Shown: positions 11,001 to 24,204, counted from the stretch's first letter. The stretch is 64,000 nucleotides of DNA from Polytrichum commune (GCA_950295325.1 OX485809.1:4528001-4592000); one strand, 5' to 3'. Notes: generated from the sequence alone by a model not told the origin. Made by a program: numbers and translations.

Positions 11001-13060
11001 TGTTAGGTTTGTAAACCTTTGAATGAAAGCTAAAACATGGTTATCAACCAAATTTGAACACTAAAAGATTTCTCAAAGAATTAGCATAAAACATATGATA
11101 ACAACAAAGATTCGTATTACACCATTTCCAAATCAAAGGTTTTAACGTGTGAATGTTTCATGTTAGAACCTGGACATGCTAAATCCCATTTACAAACAAT
11201 TGGTACAAAATATTGCCAATGACAAGGCCAAAGAAGACCATGTACTAGCCAAGGAATTTAAAAGAGATAACATTAAGAGAAGAAAGATTTAGTTAAAGTA
11301 TGTACTTGATTGAAAAGTAAGGATCCAAAAACTAGATTTGAAGTAGGTAACCATAGACCAAATTGCATTGCTAAAAAATATATTTCATAATCATTATTCC
11401 ATTTAATTCGATTTATTATGTTCCCATGGAATTATTTTATTCATGAAACATCATTCCATATGGCATCTTGGTCGGCAATCCTTGCAAACATCCAAGGGAA
11501 AATAAAATTATATAGGCTATATTGTGAGTTAGCACACTCAACTAATCTAGTCCTCATCACAATGTTGATCCAAACATAAAATCCAATCATAGTCATGAGA
11601 TCGGCCTTTTGGATCTAGGGCTATAGCGTCTTAACCTAGACCATTAACAACCCTGGCCTCCTTAAACTTCTTTTCTTCCCATTCCATACTTTATCTTATC
11701 AAGTCACCCGTCATAAATTCAACTCTTCTTTCTAGCCTGACAACTCTTTATCATTCAACTTGAACGCATTCTAATTGCCCCCTCTTCACTTCACCTCTCA
11801 CGTGCTCTCGGTGATATTTCCATGGCTATGGCCACCTCTTGCTTGTGCAACATCTCTCATGTGAAGCATGGTTATTAAAACTTCACAAATTTGGTCTCCT
11901 TCACTCTTAAGCTTAACTCACTATCATCTCAAGCTATTGTCTTTTGGCACATCACTTTTTTGTCTTCTTCCCTCATTGATTTTTTAACTTGCATTCATGC
12001 TATCTGGTATGAACTAGTTCATACAATGGGACATAGTGGCAGTTACAACGGTTAGGGTTCGTCGTCCTTATCCTTCCTTTGAGAACCATAGAGGGGGCTT
12101 TGTCACTCATGTGTAATTTTGCTAATATAAGACAAAGTAGTTTTGATGCAACTTGCATGTGGCATATGTTCATAATGATTGCTTGTGATTCATATTTTGA
12201 TGCTTTCATGATCTATGATTGAAATCCATACGTAAATTCGTTCTAATGGTCGTCCAATAGTCCGATCTAAATGGAGCATTAAGCCAAAAGTTTATCTATC
12301 CTTGACACTAGTGGTGGATATTTGTATCCTTTGTGTTTAACTTCTTGGCCTCACATTTTATCTTCTTTAATTTTTGTTCCGTTTACATCATCTTTTGTCC
12401 TTCATGCATTGTTTATTTGTTGCTTATACTATCTCTTTGCCAATCCCTTCATTATCTCATCAAGCCTCACTCACATACATATCCACAAGCACATTCATAC
12501 ATATATGGGTTTTCACACAATCAACATTGTTATCTTCCCTTGTTCCAAATAAATTACTTCCAAATTATGGGCGATAATTTGAGTTGACAATTATTGCAAT
12601 GCCTTATATTGCTCCTATCAAAAGTAGTTATACTATCACTCCTCTTAAGCTTTTGGCTGGGAACAAAAACTAACACTCTATAATAAAGTCTTTTGCCTAA
12701 ATCTCTATCTTGCCTTAGTCAAACAATCCTTGTCGAAAATTGCCTTCTCCCTTCCCCATGCAATAGTCTCTTATCTTCATTAATGGCAGACAATTATAAC
12801 CTTTACCTTGTGCATATTGCATGCTACAACCACCCCTAGACGGCATTCATCCAACTATAGTGTTACGATCCTCTCACCAGTTGGCAATTTGTTTCTTGAC
12901 AACAAAATCTCAAAGTAAAGAATTGAAACAAACACCAATTTTATTTCTTCTTCTAAGTACAAACCACAACCAAATAAAGTTTGGTCAACGAAGCTCTACC
13001 ACCCGACCATAGGAGAGAGACAAAAAAGATCCTCTCTCCTCCCCCGAGCTTCCTCTTATA
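8030..13060. other. Intergenic DNA, nothing recognised
   Basis: Five kilobases, mostly AT-rich with stops in all frames. The longest frames (84 aa on the minus strand at 8842-9096; 71 aa at 10125-10340) match nothing I know and lack splice context. A CAC/CAT-rich run lies at 9269-9290. The final part (12820-13060) may belong to the leader or LTR of the retroelement downstream, but no LTR pair was found. Confidence 0.4.
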
Positions 13061-13070
13061 CCGAAACACT

Positions 13071-13560
13071 ACTTTTACTTTCTATATTTACATATAGTAA
13101 AAGTATTCTATTCATAGCTCTATCTCATAGTTCTACTATGAATCTTCTATCTTTGGTTCTTCTAGAACCTTCTTTCATCTCTTATCTCAATTCCATTCTT
13201 CCAATTGAAACTGTCTAATTCCAATTGGATTCATCCATTCTTCTTTCTAGTTGGAACTGTCTAATTCCAACTAAATACATTCATCCTTCATTCCAATTGG
13301 AACTGTTTAATTCCAACTTGGTTCATCCAACCTTTCTCTTAGTTGGAACTGTCTAATTCCAACTAGCTTTATCTATGGAGTGGTCTAACTCCTGTGCACC
13401 TCATCGAGAGTTGTCTAACTCACGTGCACATGTTCTCAATTGGAATGGTCTAGTTCCAATGCACTAAATGCGGAGCTGTCTAACTCCAGTGCACATGTTG
13501 TCAATCTGGAGTTGTCTTACTCCTTTTCATTCATCCTCAACTGAGAGTTGTCTAGCTCTC
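13071..13560 (+). repeat. Array of about 13 short hairpins with covarying arms
   Basis: Successive imperfect palindromes share a loop core TCT, usually TGTCTA or GGTCTA, while the arms differ yet remain self-complementary. Arms in order: TCATAGT (13125), GGTTCT (13155), TAGTTGGAA (13248), TTGGAA (13297), TAGTTGGAA (13340), GGAGT (13377), GAGTT (13408), ATTGGAA (13439), GGAG (13472), GGAGT (13508), GAGAG (13543). A decayed unit lies at 13205. A longer hairpin at 13071-13104 opens the array. It lies just upstream of the Ty3 gag-like remains and may be part of that element's leader. Confidence 0.75.
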
Positions 13561-13799
13561 ATCTTTCTCTGCTTACACACTGGCACATGTAGTTAGAATA
13601 TTCCTTAATAATTTTAGTTACATTACATATAGCCTAGCACTTCCATCTTGAGTCCAAAAGACAATAAATCAAAGTTTTCTATTTAGATCATAACCTAAAA
13701 TTATGTTCTACAATTTATGTAAAATAGGGCGTTCTTGCGACATATACATAAACATATGCTTGAGCTAAAGTTTGGGATGAATGTCAACTAGAAGATGAC

Positions 13800-16450
13800 T
13801 TGGTTAGTTACACTAACAAATCTTATTCTAAAAATCCCACACTTCCACAAATGGGAATTTTTCCCATAACTAATCAAACCCAACATGATGTCACAAACAC
13901 CCATCCTTCCAATACTTTTGATGCTTCATTGTATACTAAACCAACAATCATAATGCCTACTTCCCAAGAACCCACTGTAGCTATGCATGATGATGCTATG
14001 ACAAACCTCACAAAACAATTAGTAGAGCTATCTGTTAAGGTCATGAAAAGAACACCAAGACGTCCCCAACTTACTAACAAGTGAACTAATGTATGGTAAG
14101 GGGCACGGTCACGTAGCTAAGATTACCCATTAGGATCAAATGCACATATTGCGGGGATAATCATTATGTGAACAAGTGTTGAGATTTGAGACCACAACAT
14201 CCTATTATATGGGTAGAGGATAACAAGAGTTGTCCGTGGCTGGAAAAACGTATAGGTCTTGCACCTAATGCCAACTATAATCCTGATTTTGTTTTAAAAC
14301 AAACATCCAACGCCTATTAATTGTCCTATTAATCTTAGTTGGGGTAAGACCAAAAGGAGCCTTCAACTAGAACAAACCTCCTTACAATATGAACACACGA
14401 AAGTTTAACTCAGTTTCTAATTATAGGAGAAATATATGATTTATTATAGATGTCAAGAGTTAAGACATTATGCAAATTCACATAAATCCTATGATTATGT
14501 ACCCTTGGGTGGGAATTGTAAAACAATTGGTCATCCTATAGATGAATGTCCTAAGCCTAAAAAGAGATAGTAACCTAACAAGAAAGATTGGAAGAAAGAA
14601 AAACATATTCGGTTTCAGGTTGATGAGGATGATGATGGATCTAGAGATGTTATTCACATTCAACATACTATACAACGAAGACCCTTATACAATGCATTAA
14701 AAATAAATGCGATGACTACTAACTCAAAACAAGTAGCAAAACCATTAGTTATTCATGAGGGTAATGATGTTGCTACAAGTCCTTTGTATCTCCATGGTTC
14801 CCCCGTAATTTTGAAATAAAACAACAAGATAGTCAAACATCCTCTTGTCCACTTATAACCTCTAGAGGATAGAGTCTCAATACCGGTTGTACTAGCCTCA
14901 ACGGTTGCACAACCAATTGCAGTAGCAATACCACTATTTGAATCCCAATTGGATAGAAATTTATATGTTATTGGCATAATTGAATTACCCACCACATCCT
15001 TTTTATGATCAACTCAAGGTAGAACCAAAATTCCTATGTATATTGTATTAAATTCAAGAAATATGAAAAATAAGATGTATCTAGATGTCATCTATTGATG
15101 GAATTAGATAATGACTTACAACACTATGATATCACAAGTGATTGGGATAACATAAAGTTGCAAATCACTATGAGACAATTGTTGGCTATAGCTCCCCATT
15201 GCAAGAGTCATTAAGCTTTTTCTATGATTGGGAATGAACCTAAGATTGTAATGACATCGCTGTGAGTAAAGGCCTAGGTGCCCCAACAATGGATGTTATT
15301 ATTGATGGCATTTCAATATTGGGCTTTTAGGTTGATACATGGTCTAATAGTATCCTAATGAGTGTGGAAACTCTAAATGAATAAGGTATAACCACCATGG
15401 TACCTACCTTTATTATCCTTGAAATGGTGGATCATACCTGCACTAACCCCTTAGGGGAGTTGACCCAAGCATCAACAACAATTGCTGGAAAATAATATAA
15501 AATTTAATTTATTATCTTCGAAACTTCCAATGTAGTACAATCTACTCCCATAATCTTAGAACGTCCATGGCTCATCCATACATAAGCTAAAGAATATTGG
15601 AGCAAAGGGACTTTAACCATAGGACATGGATGAGATAAAACAATCTTAACATTGTTCCCTACACATTATCGAAGGAAACTCAAGACGATGGTACGGAATT
15701 TTCTTCAAAAGGTTCAAATTCATAATTTGAGGACTTACCTAGTGAACACGTAAACAACGTGAGAAGTCGAAGTCATCAAGATAAACCTATGTTAGTTTGT
15801 TTAGGAGAGTATTGTTTCCCCTTGGACATAGGGGATTCAAATGATGCAATTATCTAGGGCAAAAATATGTCTTTAATATCTATACTACTACAACCGATAG
15901 ATTAGAGCATCAACTTGAACCCTTGATTCATAAACTTCCCCACACCATCTAAAGAAGTTGAATTATCACTAACTCTTGAGGGAGATTGGGAGGATGCTAT
16001 GTATCCTCCAACACTCCCATCAAGAGCTACATAGCAAAGGAAGCCTATAAGGAAATCAACTTGTGAACTAAAGAAACACGAAGATCGTAAAAATATACTA
16101 GAATATTTCTAAAATTGAGTGGCAGTATTGGTATGATTTTATCATGATTTTATCATGAGAAATATCCAAGTATTTGCTAGGACTTACAAAGATTTGAGAG
16201 GAGTACCACGTAATGTATGTGAACATAAGATTGGGTTAGATGAAGGAGTTGCACCAATCAAACAAAAACAATATAAGATTAATTTTAAATACTCTTTGTT
16301 AGTCAAAGAGAAGATTGATAAATGGCTAGAAACGTGTTTGATCTAATAACTCATTTTAATGAGTGGGTCTCCCCAATTGTGGTTATACCCAAGAAGAATG
16401 GAAAATTGCCAATTTGTCAAGATATATGTAGATTGGGGAATGCTATCATG
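13800..16450 (+). pseudogene. Decayed Ty3/Gypsy retrotransposon, truncated in RT
   Basis: Remnants occur in the order gag, protease, RT. Zinc-knuckle relics lie at 14141-14179 (C-X2-C-X3-H-X4-C, one residue short of the usual form), 14447-14479 and 14529-14561 (CKTIGHPIDEC, lacking its first Cys). A protease-like active-site region follows at 15331 (VDTW where D-T-G is expected), and the 'ILERPWL' block at 15559 matches the ILGRPWL segment near the end of Ty3 proteases. From 16152 the reading FARTYKDLRGVP..CEHKIGL..YSLLVKEKIDKWLE, then WVSPIVVIPKKNGKLPIC near 16367, is the start of a Ty3 reverse transcriptase. Many stops and frameshifts separate the pieces, and no RT catalytic motif, RNase H, integrase or 3' LTR follows. 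Confidence 0.8.
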
Positions 16451-17770
16451 TGTACATTAAGCGGCGAGAGACAAAAATAAATGGAAATAGGGGGGCTTGT
16501 ACCCTAAACCCGTGAAATTGGCATAGTTGTTGTGAGCACAAAGAAAAATTAATAATCCCAACTCATATGTGATGGACCAAATCGTAGAACCAATTTAACA
16601 AGAGAAAACATTGGAATAGGGGATAAAGTGTGATTAGAGGCAAAGATCGAGACAAATGGTGTAAACCAACATAAAAATTGATATCCACCAATCGGCATGT
16701 CATGAACTTGATGATTGAGAACCTTGAACTTTGTGAGTGATAACGGTATCATACAACAAGTGGGGTTGGGGGACATGTCCCTAGGACCAAGTATCAGGTG
16801 CCTTCACACCCTAACCCCCACTCGGCAAAGGGTCTAGGGTGTCTTGTAGCAGGTTGTGTGCCGTGCGCTATGCACTTCAGCATATTTGGGGAGGCTGGAC
16901 TCACTCGTGTGTGGTTTTTGGTCATATCAAGTCAGTGGCAACATGAATCCACGGAGTTCCATTGGATGACCGCCATTCTTACATAATGTACCGCCTTTGC
17001 ATTATTTGTGAGTTTGGACTGCAACACAAACCCTTATTGTATAATTTTTTTTATTAAGTCCTCATTACACGTATGCAATTGGAAGAAAAGAAATACCACT
17101 CCAACATTTGTGTCTTTGCAAAGCATAAAGGAACGTGAGCATTGTCATTGGTTTACGATTTGTGCCAACCTTGTTTAAGAAGCCATCGACATCCTACCCT
17201 TTAGTATTGGGTTTAAGGTCATCCCAAGTTCATGTCAAAGGTCTCATTAGGGATTTGTGATGCTAATTCCAAGTCCTACGAAGCTTCAATGTTCTCACCT
17301 TCAACTTATTACATGACTAAGACAAATGATGAATACAAGGCATGGTCGTACTCAATGAGCCCCCGAAACCCACATTCCTAGTTCTCGAAGGCGTTTCCAA
17401 ATTAGAGGCCCGTGAGATTTTTGGGCATAATCGGTTGAAATCCTATCGTTTCCAAGTTGAAGCGATTACATTTATTTTTTGGGACACATGATGTTTTTTT
17501 ACCACTTCGCTAGTTTTCCGCCAAGTAGAGATACGATTTCACGGTTGGGAATCGAACCACCAACCACTCTGTTTGGTTTCGGTACCTCCCCACTATCGTC
17601 CGGTAATTTAGGGTCATCTCGGACCGAGCCAATTACATGTTTGACATCTTCTGGGTTTTCTTCATTAATTTGAGGTATGTTTTATTAAATCTTCTAAAAC
17701 AATCGACAACTTTCCTAGAGTCTTCAATTTCAACCATTCATTTCTCTCTCAAAATCAACCGATTCATACA
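16451..17770. other. Intergenic DNA after the retroelement relic
   Basis: Nothing coding was recognised. The RT homology stops near 16440, so the 3' part of the retroelement is missing. The segment at 17500-17575 is listed separately. Confidence 0.4.
17500..17575 (-). mobile_element. Possible SINE-like fragment with B box
   Basis: On the minus strand 'GAGTGGTTGGTGGTTCGATTCCC' contains a B-box match (GGTTCGATTCCC). The following ~50 bp align with 22705-22790, also on the minus strand, where the fragment ends in a GGTAGGTAGG simple repeat. No convincing A box is shared, so this may be a 5'-truncated SINE or another dispersed repeat. Confidence 0.3.
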
Positions 17771-17771
17771 A

Positions 17772-18058
17772 CACTACACTAAATTCGATACTTAGTGTTG
17801 GATTGTATTTAGTGTTGTTACCACCCTACCATGCTCAACACTAATTCTCAATTCCTTGATAATTAATGTTAGACATAAATGTGCCGCTACCTTCCTTACC
17901 GCCACCTCCCTTATTATATCATTTTTTTCATATCCTTACTAACACTAAATTCAAACATGTAACTTCTACATATTACCATAGTTGATATTTAGTGTTTGAG
18001 TTGACTTACTTTCATAGGGTTATTGATATTTAGTGTATGCATTCGTATTTAGTGTAGT
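17772..18058. mobile_element. CACTA-ended MITE, copy 1
   Basis: About 287 bp bounded by CACTACACTAAAT and ATTTAGTGTAGT, with further internal 'ttagtgtt' motifs. CACTA ends are characteristic of the En/Spm (CACTA) superfamily. No transposase is present, and no clear 3 bp target duplication was resolved. Confidence 0.5.
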
Positions 18059-18059
18059 A

Positions 18060-19190
18060 GTTGGTCCTCCCCGTTCATTGTTCCGGACGATTTCCAATGA
18101 GTCAAAGGTCACGGTTCTTACATATTCCTTGTCTAAGAGACTACATTCATGGCTCATGACTATCAAAGCAAAAGTGACTCGACCTTTATTGGCCTCCCCT
18201 AGTCAAACGTACGGTAAGTGGACACCTTTATCTCCAACTACCCAAGGTCTCCCAAGATTTTTGAAACCCTAATTAGTCGTTGGCCCAAAATGATTGATTA
18301 ATTAAGAACCCTAATGAGGTCCTTAGCCATTAAATGTGATACCGGTTCTCCATAATTTGTGGAGCTTAATTATAAGAGGAATAGCTTGCACATTAACGAA
18401 GTGAAGGTTCCTTTTTATCTTCTTAAATGCTCACGAAGGTCTATGATATTGAAGTGTTGACTTTTGAATTCACGATTTTAGCATGTACTCCAATATTTCT
18501 TTAACACGTGTGTTGTTGGGTGTCCGGTCTTCGGATCCAAGTCTAATCCCACACCACTCAAACATGTTACGAGTCCAATTAAAGATAAGGTAGATTATTT
18601 TCCCACTAGCCCGCTTCGAATTCTCCTAGACTATGAAACACACAATTTGCACAAGACGGTTGGTTAGCGAGTCCAAATCGAGGATGTACGCATTTTCTTC
18701 TTCATGTTTGGAGCTCATTTAATGATCTACCTCACTATCAAAATGAAGATTCTTATGCTCATGAAGTGATCATATAGGTCCCCATAATTATGTTGACTAT
18801 TGAACGTAGCATGGTTGTCATATTTATAGCACGCAATTTAATCTCTTTCGGTCCACGTGACTTTTGGTATCCGCTCTTGGATCACTAAAAACTAGTGTGT
18901 AGGGATTTTTTTGGACACATTCGGTCTAAATCCTATTGTTTCCAAGTCCAACCAATTACATGTTGTGATATGTTGGTTTTTCAATATTAATATGAAGTAT
19001 ATTCCATAGAGTTCCTCTAAAATGTTTGGTAATTTTTTGAAGTCTTGAACTTCAACCGGTTATTCTTCAAACTCAATTGGTTCATTTGTAACTAGCGGTT
19101 GGTTTCCCCCATTCATTGCACCAAACCACATACCATTCTAATATAGGTGTCCATTTTTTTTTTAAATTAACCAAACAAGGGTTGTCTAGC
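18060..19190. other. Intergenic dispersed repeats
   Basis: No gene recognised. Positions 18700-19150 resemble 236-500 and 30600-30870, with the same block order. Confidence 0.35.
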
Positions 19191-19193
19191 TTA

Positions 19194-20168
19194 AGACCAC
19201 TTCACACACAAGATCGAGGGCCCGTGACCAGTGCATTTCAAGCACTCTCATTAGTGAACAAGGCAAAGCCGGTCCAAGTTCGCCTCACACTACGCTTAAG
19301 GGACCAACGGAGTATGTGAATGCAGGATGGATGTAAAATCTACATGGATTCCTAAATGGCATCAAATTTTCATGCTCACTTGGACACTTTGTCCGAAACC
19401 ACCTCTTGGAGGTAGGCCTAACACAAAAACAGGAGACCATGGCAATGTGAACGCTCACAACCATTGTTTTATCCTATTTTTATAATGTGTGAGGACCCAC
19501 ATGAATAGAAATTCATTGAATTAGCATTTGGTTGAGGGCCTGATCACGTTTGACTTCACACTACATGACTTTGGAGGTGTTTTAGAGCCACTTCACACAC
19601 AAACCAAGAGATGTGACCATGAAATTATGAGAGCCCAAAAGAAAGTGTTCAAAGGCCATCCCAAGACACCTCCAAAATCATGTAGTGTGATCACATATCC
19701 TCGAGTGTAGTGTGAAGTTATATGTGACCGGACCATCAACCAAATGCTATTTCAATGAATTTCTAGTCACGCGGGTCCTCACACATGATAAAATAAAAAT
19801 AAATCAACAATTGTGACATTCGAAGTGTCGTGGTCTCCCGGTTTTGTGTTAGGCCTACCTCCAAGAGGTGGTTTCGGAAAAGAGTCCAAGTGACCATGAA
19901 ACATGATCCATTCGATGCCATGTAAGAATCCATGTACACTTTACATCCATCTTGCATTGACTTATATACTCCTTCGGTCCCTCAAGTGTAGTGTCAAGCG
20001 AACTTAGACCGGCTCCACCTTTTTCCACCAATGAGAGTGCTTGAACTGAACCGGTCACGGGCCCTCAGTCTCGTGTGTGAAGTGGCCTTTACGATGGCCT
20101 TTGGACACTTTCTTTTGGGCTCTCACAATCTCATGGTCATGGCTCTTGGCTCGTGTGTGAAGTGGCCC
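19194..20168 (-). mobile_element. Family A MITE, copy 2, interrupted by copy 3
   Basis: The outer element starts after TTA (19191-19193) and ends before TTA (20169-20171). Removing the inner insert leaves about 468 bp, colinear with the copies at 5763 and 31275. The break lies in the '..ggaggtgt/..acggcctttgg..' segment of the family, so the outer copy was present first. Confidence 0.8.
19585..20088 (+). mobile_element. Family A MITE, copy 3, nested in copy 2
   Basis: A 504 bp element bounded by GAGCCACTTCACAC and GTGTGTGAAGTGGCCT, with TTA on both sides (19582-19584 and 20089-20091). Orientation is opposite to its host element. A TTA duplication of the host element's own sequence shows independent insertion rather than tandem rearrangement. 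Confidence 0.85.
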
Positions 20169-20171
20169 TTA

Positions 20172-21067
20172 ACCCCACACCACTCAACACATGTGTAAGC
20201 GCCCATTGTCCAATTACGTAACCTAATCATGTCGGCTTTAATTAGTGTGGGTGTTTTAAAGGGGTGGACTAGCTAGCTAGCCATATTGAGGTAACCAATA
20301 CCGATTATGCATATGAGGTGAGTGATTCGGTAGTTGTTTGGAGTCCTCAACACACTTCGGAGTCTCAAAGTATGTGCCCATCCCACGGTGGCCATTAATT
20401 CCGCACTTAAAACATCGGGTGTCCATTTATTACACAAGTCAAGTTATTGCCAGCCCATGTATATTTTACATTCCCAAATATGAACGTGAGATGGCTCCTT
20501 AGGTCTATGGGTCTTAAAATGGCGTTTTCCGAGATCACTATATTCGGTAATCAAAGAATTTTTCATGATTTTGAGACTATTTAAGGATGTGATTTTCAAA
20601 TAAAGAATAAGGAAAACACAAAATATATTCAGCGTGACTTATTAAAGTGATTTGCACGGGCGGCACTAACCAACTTGGCACAAGTACATGTCATCAAAAT
20701 AAGAAACTGAACTATATATTAAACCATTTGGATTTATTTTGAGGCTTTCTAAAGTCTCTACTTAATGAATATAGTGATCCAGGTAACTTAGCCCAGTCTC
20801 CCATGACAGGGAACATGCAATAGCTATAAGATGGTAACTTCGCAAATCCCTATTGAGGCCGTAGCCACTTTCTTTGTAATTCTTGCTTGTCAAATTGCGG
20901 ATTTGATTTGGTTTTGAATTTGAGAAATAGCACGTTATTTATGGTATTTAGTGTTACATCTATAACGATGTTGGCTTCCCTTCTATGAGACATGTGTTAG
21001 GTCATATTGATCGCCAACGAGTTGACTATTAGTGTAACATCATGACACTTGGCATTAGTGTCCTTCC
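20172..21067. other. Intergenic DNA, nothing recognised
   Basis: No coding sequence, RNA gene or clear repeat unit was recognised in this interval. Confidence 0.4.
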
Positions 21068-21443
21068 TACACTAATTGTGATATTTAGTGTCACATGGTG
21101 TTTTATGTCGCTATGGTTAACTTTTAGGATGACACTTCTTATGAACGAGTAAACAAATATTGTCATGGATGATGGATGAGTTCGTCCATTGGCCAAAACC
21201 CTACCTTCTCTTGTCAACAACCTCTGATGAAATATTGTCATGGATGAGTGTAATTTGGATGAAAACTTGCTCGGTAAATGATAGTAATTGCAACACTGTG
21301 AATCGATAATCCCCCAAAACATTACAAGGAAGGACAAATAATGTTGGGATAACATTCAGTGTTGGTGACACTATATTGCGGTTCACAATTAGTATCGAGC
21401 AAGACAATTAGAATTGGTGACACTAAATATGATATTTAGAGTA
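21068..21443 (+). mobile_element. Family C MITE, copy 1
   Basis: Begins TACACTAATTGTGATATTTA and ends with the near reverse complement, so it has ~27 bp inverted ends that are each themselves nearly palindromic. The interior ('gttaacttttaggatgacactt', then 'gtcatggatga', then 'gatagtaattgcaaca') matches copies at 29005, 31968 and, reversed, 45058. It is about 376 bp with no coding capacity. Target duplication not resolved. Confidence 0.65.
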
Positions 21444-21499
21444 GTACCTAGTTGTGCACATATTTGATAATAATGCGGGGTCTATTCGAATGTTATAAT

Positions 21500-22170
21500 A
21501 TGATTAAGCAGTTGACTATAAGTGCAAACACATGACACTTGGCATTATTATACTCAAAATTTTCTTCCTCTTGCATACAAAAACATAACACTTCCATCCC
21601 ACACATTTCAATGTGTCACGCTAAATATCATATCGTAAGTAACTATGCATTTCAAAAAGTTACATATATTAACAAATAGCGCTATGTTGACAATCAACTG
21701 ACTTGACACTACGCTGACTATCCCAATTAGTGCATGTGGTACTAATTCTCAAAACACACACTGTTTTGTCAAGCCTCAAAATTAGCGAGGACTAAAAATT
21801 TTGATTGAGTGATACTACATTGATGAATACATGCTCACTTACCATACATTCCAAGAAAATTAGTGCATGCTCTAAGGAGCATGCAAAGTGGGAAAAAAAG
21901 TCCAAACATGCTTCTCAATGAATAATGCCATGAAGAATAGTGCATGTACTTTCAATTAATATTATTATTACGAATATTATTTTCAATTACGAATAGTGAT
22001 GAGATGAACAATGCTTTCTAGATCTTTCAACGACACTAACATAATGACATTTTAGTAGCACCTTTACTAATTTCCCACACTCGCTATTAGCCCTCCCTCA
22101 CTAATCGTGATAATCAATGTACTAACCTCAATGCATCTAGTTTAGACCATTTGCCAACAATGCACTCACT
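21500..22170 (+). repeat. Dispersed repeat E, copy 1
   Basis: Shares with 44370-44650 the block order 'acacatgacacttggcattat', 'cctcttgcatac', 'gctaaatatcat', 'gacaatc' and 'gcatctagtttagaccattt'. The interior of this copy is longer. The class is unknown and no coding sequence is present. Confidence 0.5.
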
Positions 22171-24070
22171 ATCATTCCTCATTTGTTCTTGAGGCAACAT
22201 AGCAAACAACATGTTGGAGGTCCGATCTATGAGAGGGTTCTAGTCGAGTGTTTTTCCATGGCGCAAGTTCTCTAGGACGGTGGCATGCACTTCAAAATCT
22301 CTTTCAAGTAGGAGGAATGTTCTTGCTATAGGCTTAGGGAGCGTGTCCAACCGTTATGATTAAATCCAAGTAATGTGTGTTGGTGGTGCTATCCGTGTAG
22401 AGGTTGCGGTGGTACTCTCAAAAATAAAGGATTAGTTTCCGCACGCCAATGATGAGTACCACTCCACCAACTTTCCTCCAAAGTCTAAGTTACATAATGA
22501 CAAATAGGCGGTGGAGAGGAGAGCTTGAATATAACAATGTAACGGGAACTACACATCATATCTCAACTAATTAATCAAATAAGTAAATAACCAATGTGAG
22601 GCAATTCGATGTGAATTTCAGTCCATGAGTTCTACTTTGCTCAAGAATTCTCTTGATGCAGGGTGGGGTTTACTGTCTATCTTGTGGTAAGCGGGTTCTT
22701 GGCTTCCTACCTACCTACCTAGTTTTTTCCCGTCAAGTTGAGAGAAGAGTTCATTGTGGGAATCGAACTGCCAACCACTCCATCATCATATACGTAGAAC
22801 TCTAAATTTAGATTCATTTATTGGGTTGTCAAGAATACGGCTTACCAACCATCCCTTGCACGACTCACTATCAACTGCTACCTATAATGCAAGATAGTTA
22901 AACAACTTTTCATCATTTTTGGGATTAATTCTTTAAATGTCGTGCTTTGGATCAAACCGTAGAGATCATGTGTTGCATACGAAAAAGAAAACATGCAACT
23001 TATTGACACCAAGTAATGCGGTCAACTTCGTAGTTTTTGGTAACAAAGGTGCATCGTTGCACGATTTATGGAGTCCGTGTTTTGATGTGATAGATTGGCT
23101 TGAATTCCCATTCACATCCCTTCCTCCCCCGCCCTCGTCTTTCTTTATGACAACACAAGCCAAATTGCATCCATGGTGGGAAAAATAATGTCTACTTGCA
23201 TCACACACACATGCCTTGAACCTATCATGTGACCACACAACCCCCCCCCCCTCAGCGGGCCACACATGAATGCACGGGGGGTGCACTTCATTGTCAAGTT
23301 GAACACCACGTGTGATAAAACAAAATCTACTTTTTACATAAAGCATCACCAAAATGGTTAAAAAGTTTATGAATTTTTTTTCATGAGTAGATATACATAG
23401 TATCTATTACATAATAAAAATTGGTAACCAAATTTGATGATTTGTTTTTTTTATAAAACATACCGTTTCTAACTAGAATGACGCAACATTGAACTAAACA
23501 AATTACTACAAAAATGAAGATGACTAAAAATTTCAAAAAAATATACAAAAGATATTATCAATGGTTATGTGTATGTAGAAAAAATATCATAATTTTAAAA
23601 ATTATCTATGGCATGTAATATAGGGTAGCAAACTTTTATCGCACGTGGTTATGAAATGTAAGGGGGTGTGATCCCCACGTGCATGAATGGCCTCCACAAT
23701 GAATCCCACCGTCCGTTTTGCCGCCTTCATGAGGGGCGTCGGGTGGGGTGCTTGCTTGGATCATAGCAGAATTTGAAACTGGCAAATGGATGCAATTTAA
23801 ATAATGTAAATATTGTAGATGACTATTTTAGCATTTTCGTTGGTTCTCATGAGGTGGTTGTATTTTGGTTTCGTTTTTGCAATTGATTTCTTAGTTTGTG
23901 CCCCAACAAAAGTGAGACTATTTTCATCATCTTCACTGTCGACTTTGTTGGTTGTATTCATTAGCACAAATGCTTATAATGAAACCATAGTTTTGTATTG
24001 TGAAGTGATCCCACCCGCGTATAATAAATAGGAAGAGTCTCTTAATTATCCAAGGTGATCCTGAAGTCAC
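22171..24070. other. Intergenic DNA, nothing firm
   Basis: The 128 aa minus-strand frame at 22966-23352 has no recognisable domain, includes codons read from a C-run and was not accepted. A B-box-containing fragment at 22705-22790 on the minus strand (GTTCGATTCCC, then a GGTAGGTAGG tail) is the partner of 17500-17575. Confidence 0.35.
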
Positions 24071-24085
24071 CTCGGATAACTAAGA

Positions 24086-24185
24086 TAGATAGAAACTCCA
24101 ACCCCTTTCAAGCAAGGGGCCGGCGTGAATAAAGTGTCCGTTCGTAATGCCAATGACCCAATGCCCACTGGACAATGGGACATTG
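24086..24185 (-). mobile_element. 5'-truncated S1 SINE with 12 bp target duplication
   Basis: About 100 bp, the reverse complement of the 3' end of the SINE at 7645-8017 (near-identical over 'gtccagtgggcat' to 'tttctatctatc'). It is flanked by exact GGATAACTAAGA repeats (24074-24085 and 24186-24197). It lacks the A and B boxes. Exact flanking repeats and 5' truncation indicate LINE-type target-primed insertion. Confidence 0.8.
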
Positions 24186-24204
24186 GGATAACTAAGAGAT
24201 AAAG

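Noticed and set aside
17500-22790. B-box fragments as tRNA genes
   Set aside because: No acceptor, D or anticodon stems can be formed around them.
22966-23352. 128 aa minus-strand frame
   Set aside because: No recognisable domain, passes through a C run, no conserved partner in the window.
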